Source of the DNA: Macrotis lagotis
Lineage: Eukaryota > Chordata > Mammalia > Peramelemorphia > Peramelidae
Direction: 5' to 3'
Length of the DNA stretch: 64,000 nt
Assembly: GCF_037893015.1 (NCBI RefSeq)
Contig: NC_133666.1
Span: 165,108,611 to 165,172,610 of the forward strand
The position numbers and the translations under genes were made by a program. Shown one piece after another: positions 63,795 to 64,000 of this stretch (position 1 is the first letter of the stretch; each line of letters starts with the position of its first letter). The notes under the pieces were generated by a model. It ran no database searches and had not been told where the DNA came from. It saw only the letters and a program-made list of their open reading frames with translations.

Positions 63795-64000
63795 GATAGA
63801 AATGAAGCATAGCCTTGATGAGTTCAAGTCACCAATCCCAGATGAACTGCAACTCAGGGCATTAAAATAACAAGCTGACATGAGTAATGAACCACTTTCA
63901 ATGAACTTTGAAAGATTGTAAAGAATGAGGAATAGAACTAATGAAAGAGGTACCACAGGAGTGGAGTTGGTCAGATGTCCAGATTTCCACAAAGAGGAAG
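63795..64000 (+). repeat. CR1/L3 LINE fragment, runs off the window
   Basis: Plus-strand frames give PIPDELQLRALK and EPLSMNFERL, then EVPQEWSWSDVQIS. These match the CR1/L3 reverse transcriptase N-terminal part (GPDGIHPRVLKELA...EPLSMIFERSWQTGEVPEDWRKANVTPIFKKGK). The end of the window (TTCCACAAAGAGGAAG) falls at the IFKKGK block. The rest must lie outside. The minus-strand frame at 63762-63992 is its shadow. Confidence 0.75.

Overview
This is vertebrate nuclear DNA, almost certainly from a marsupial. The clearest marker is a tRNA-derived SINE of about 150 bp, present at least 16 times. It has a GGCTAGGTGG head, an A-box-like TGGATAGAGCAC, a B-box-like GTTCAAATCC, the block TACCTAGCTGTGTGGCCTTGG and an A-rich tail. 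I recognise it as the WSINE1/MAR-type CORE-SINE group of marsupials. Around it lie marsupial-style L1 3' ends, RTE (BovB-like) tails, and many old L2 and CR1/L3 remnants. The DNA is AT-rich and full of microsatellites. I found no host protein-coding exon, tRNA, rRNA or other RNA gene. Every open frame is short and is explained by a transposon remnant, a microsatellite or chance, so this looks like a gene desert or the inside of a very long intron.

Layout. 1-10 kb: old SINEs, a minus-strand L1 3' end (3.76-4.55 kb) and a long minus-strand CR1/L3 relic (4.8-7.6 kb) broken by two SINEs, then L2 pieces and a (CT)n(CA)n tract. 10.6-17.2 kb: an internally deleted L1, an RTE 3' end, and an L1 inserted in another L1 with two later SINEs. 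17-26 kb: mostly single-copy DNA, a CR1/L3 piece (21.7-22.1 kb) and a long minus-strand L2 (23.6-25.2 kb). 26-30 kb: a SINE inside an older SINE, a fossil LTR-like segment and a hAT element split by microsatellites. 30.4-34.1 kb: a plus-strand L2 interrupted by a different minus-strand LINE and, in its 3' end, by a hAT MITE. 35-40 kb: SINEs with clean target-site duplications, a short A-tailed insertion and another L1. 40-58 kb: mainly single-copy DNA with scattered old repeats and microsatellites. 58.5-64 kb: a minus-strand L2, L1 pieces, a degraded LINE, three minus-strand SINEs and, at the right edge, the start of a plus-strand CR1/L3.

No coordinated gene system is present. The value of the window is its readable insertion history. 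Target-site duplications give the relative ages CR1/L3 and L2 (oldest), then MIR/MAR-type SINEs and hAT elements, then L1, then the WSINE1-type SINE (youngest). Less ordinary signals are short near-identical segments shared by unrelated places, a perfect hairpin inside an L1 3' UTR, a LINE and a SINE with similar 3' tails, and single-copy blocks that could be regulatory. Repeat family names come from recalled consensus sequences, not from a database search, and element edges are usually good to about 10-30 bp unless a target-site duplication is given.
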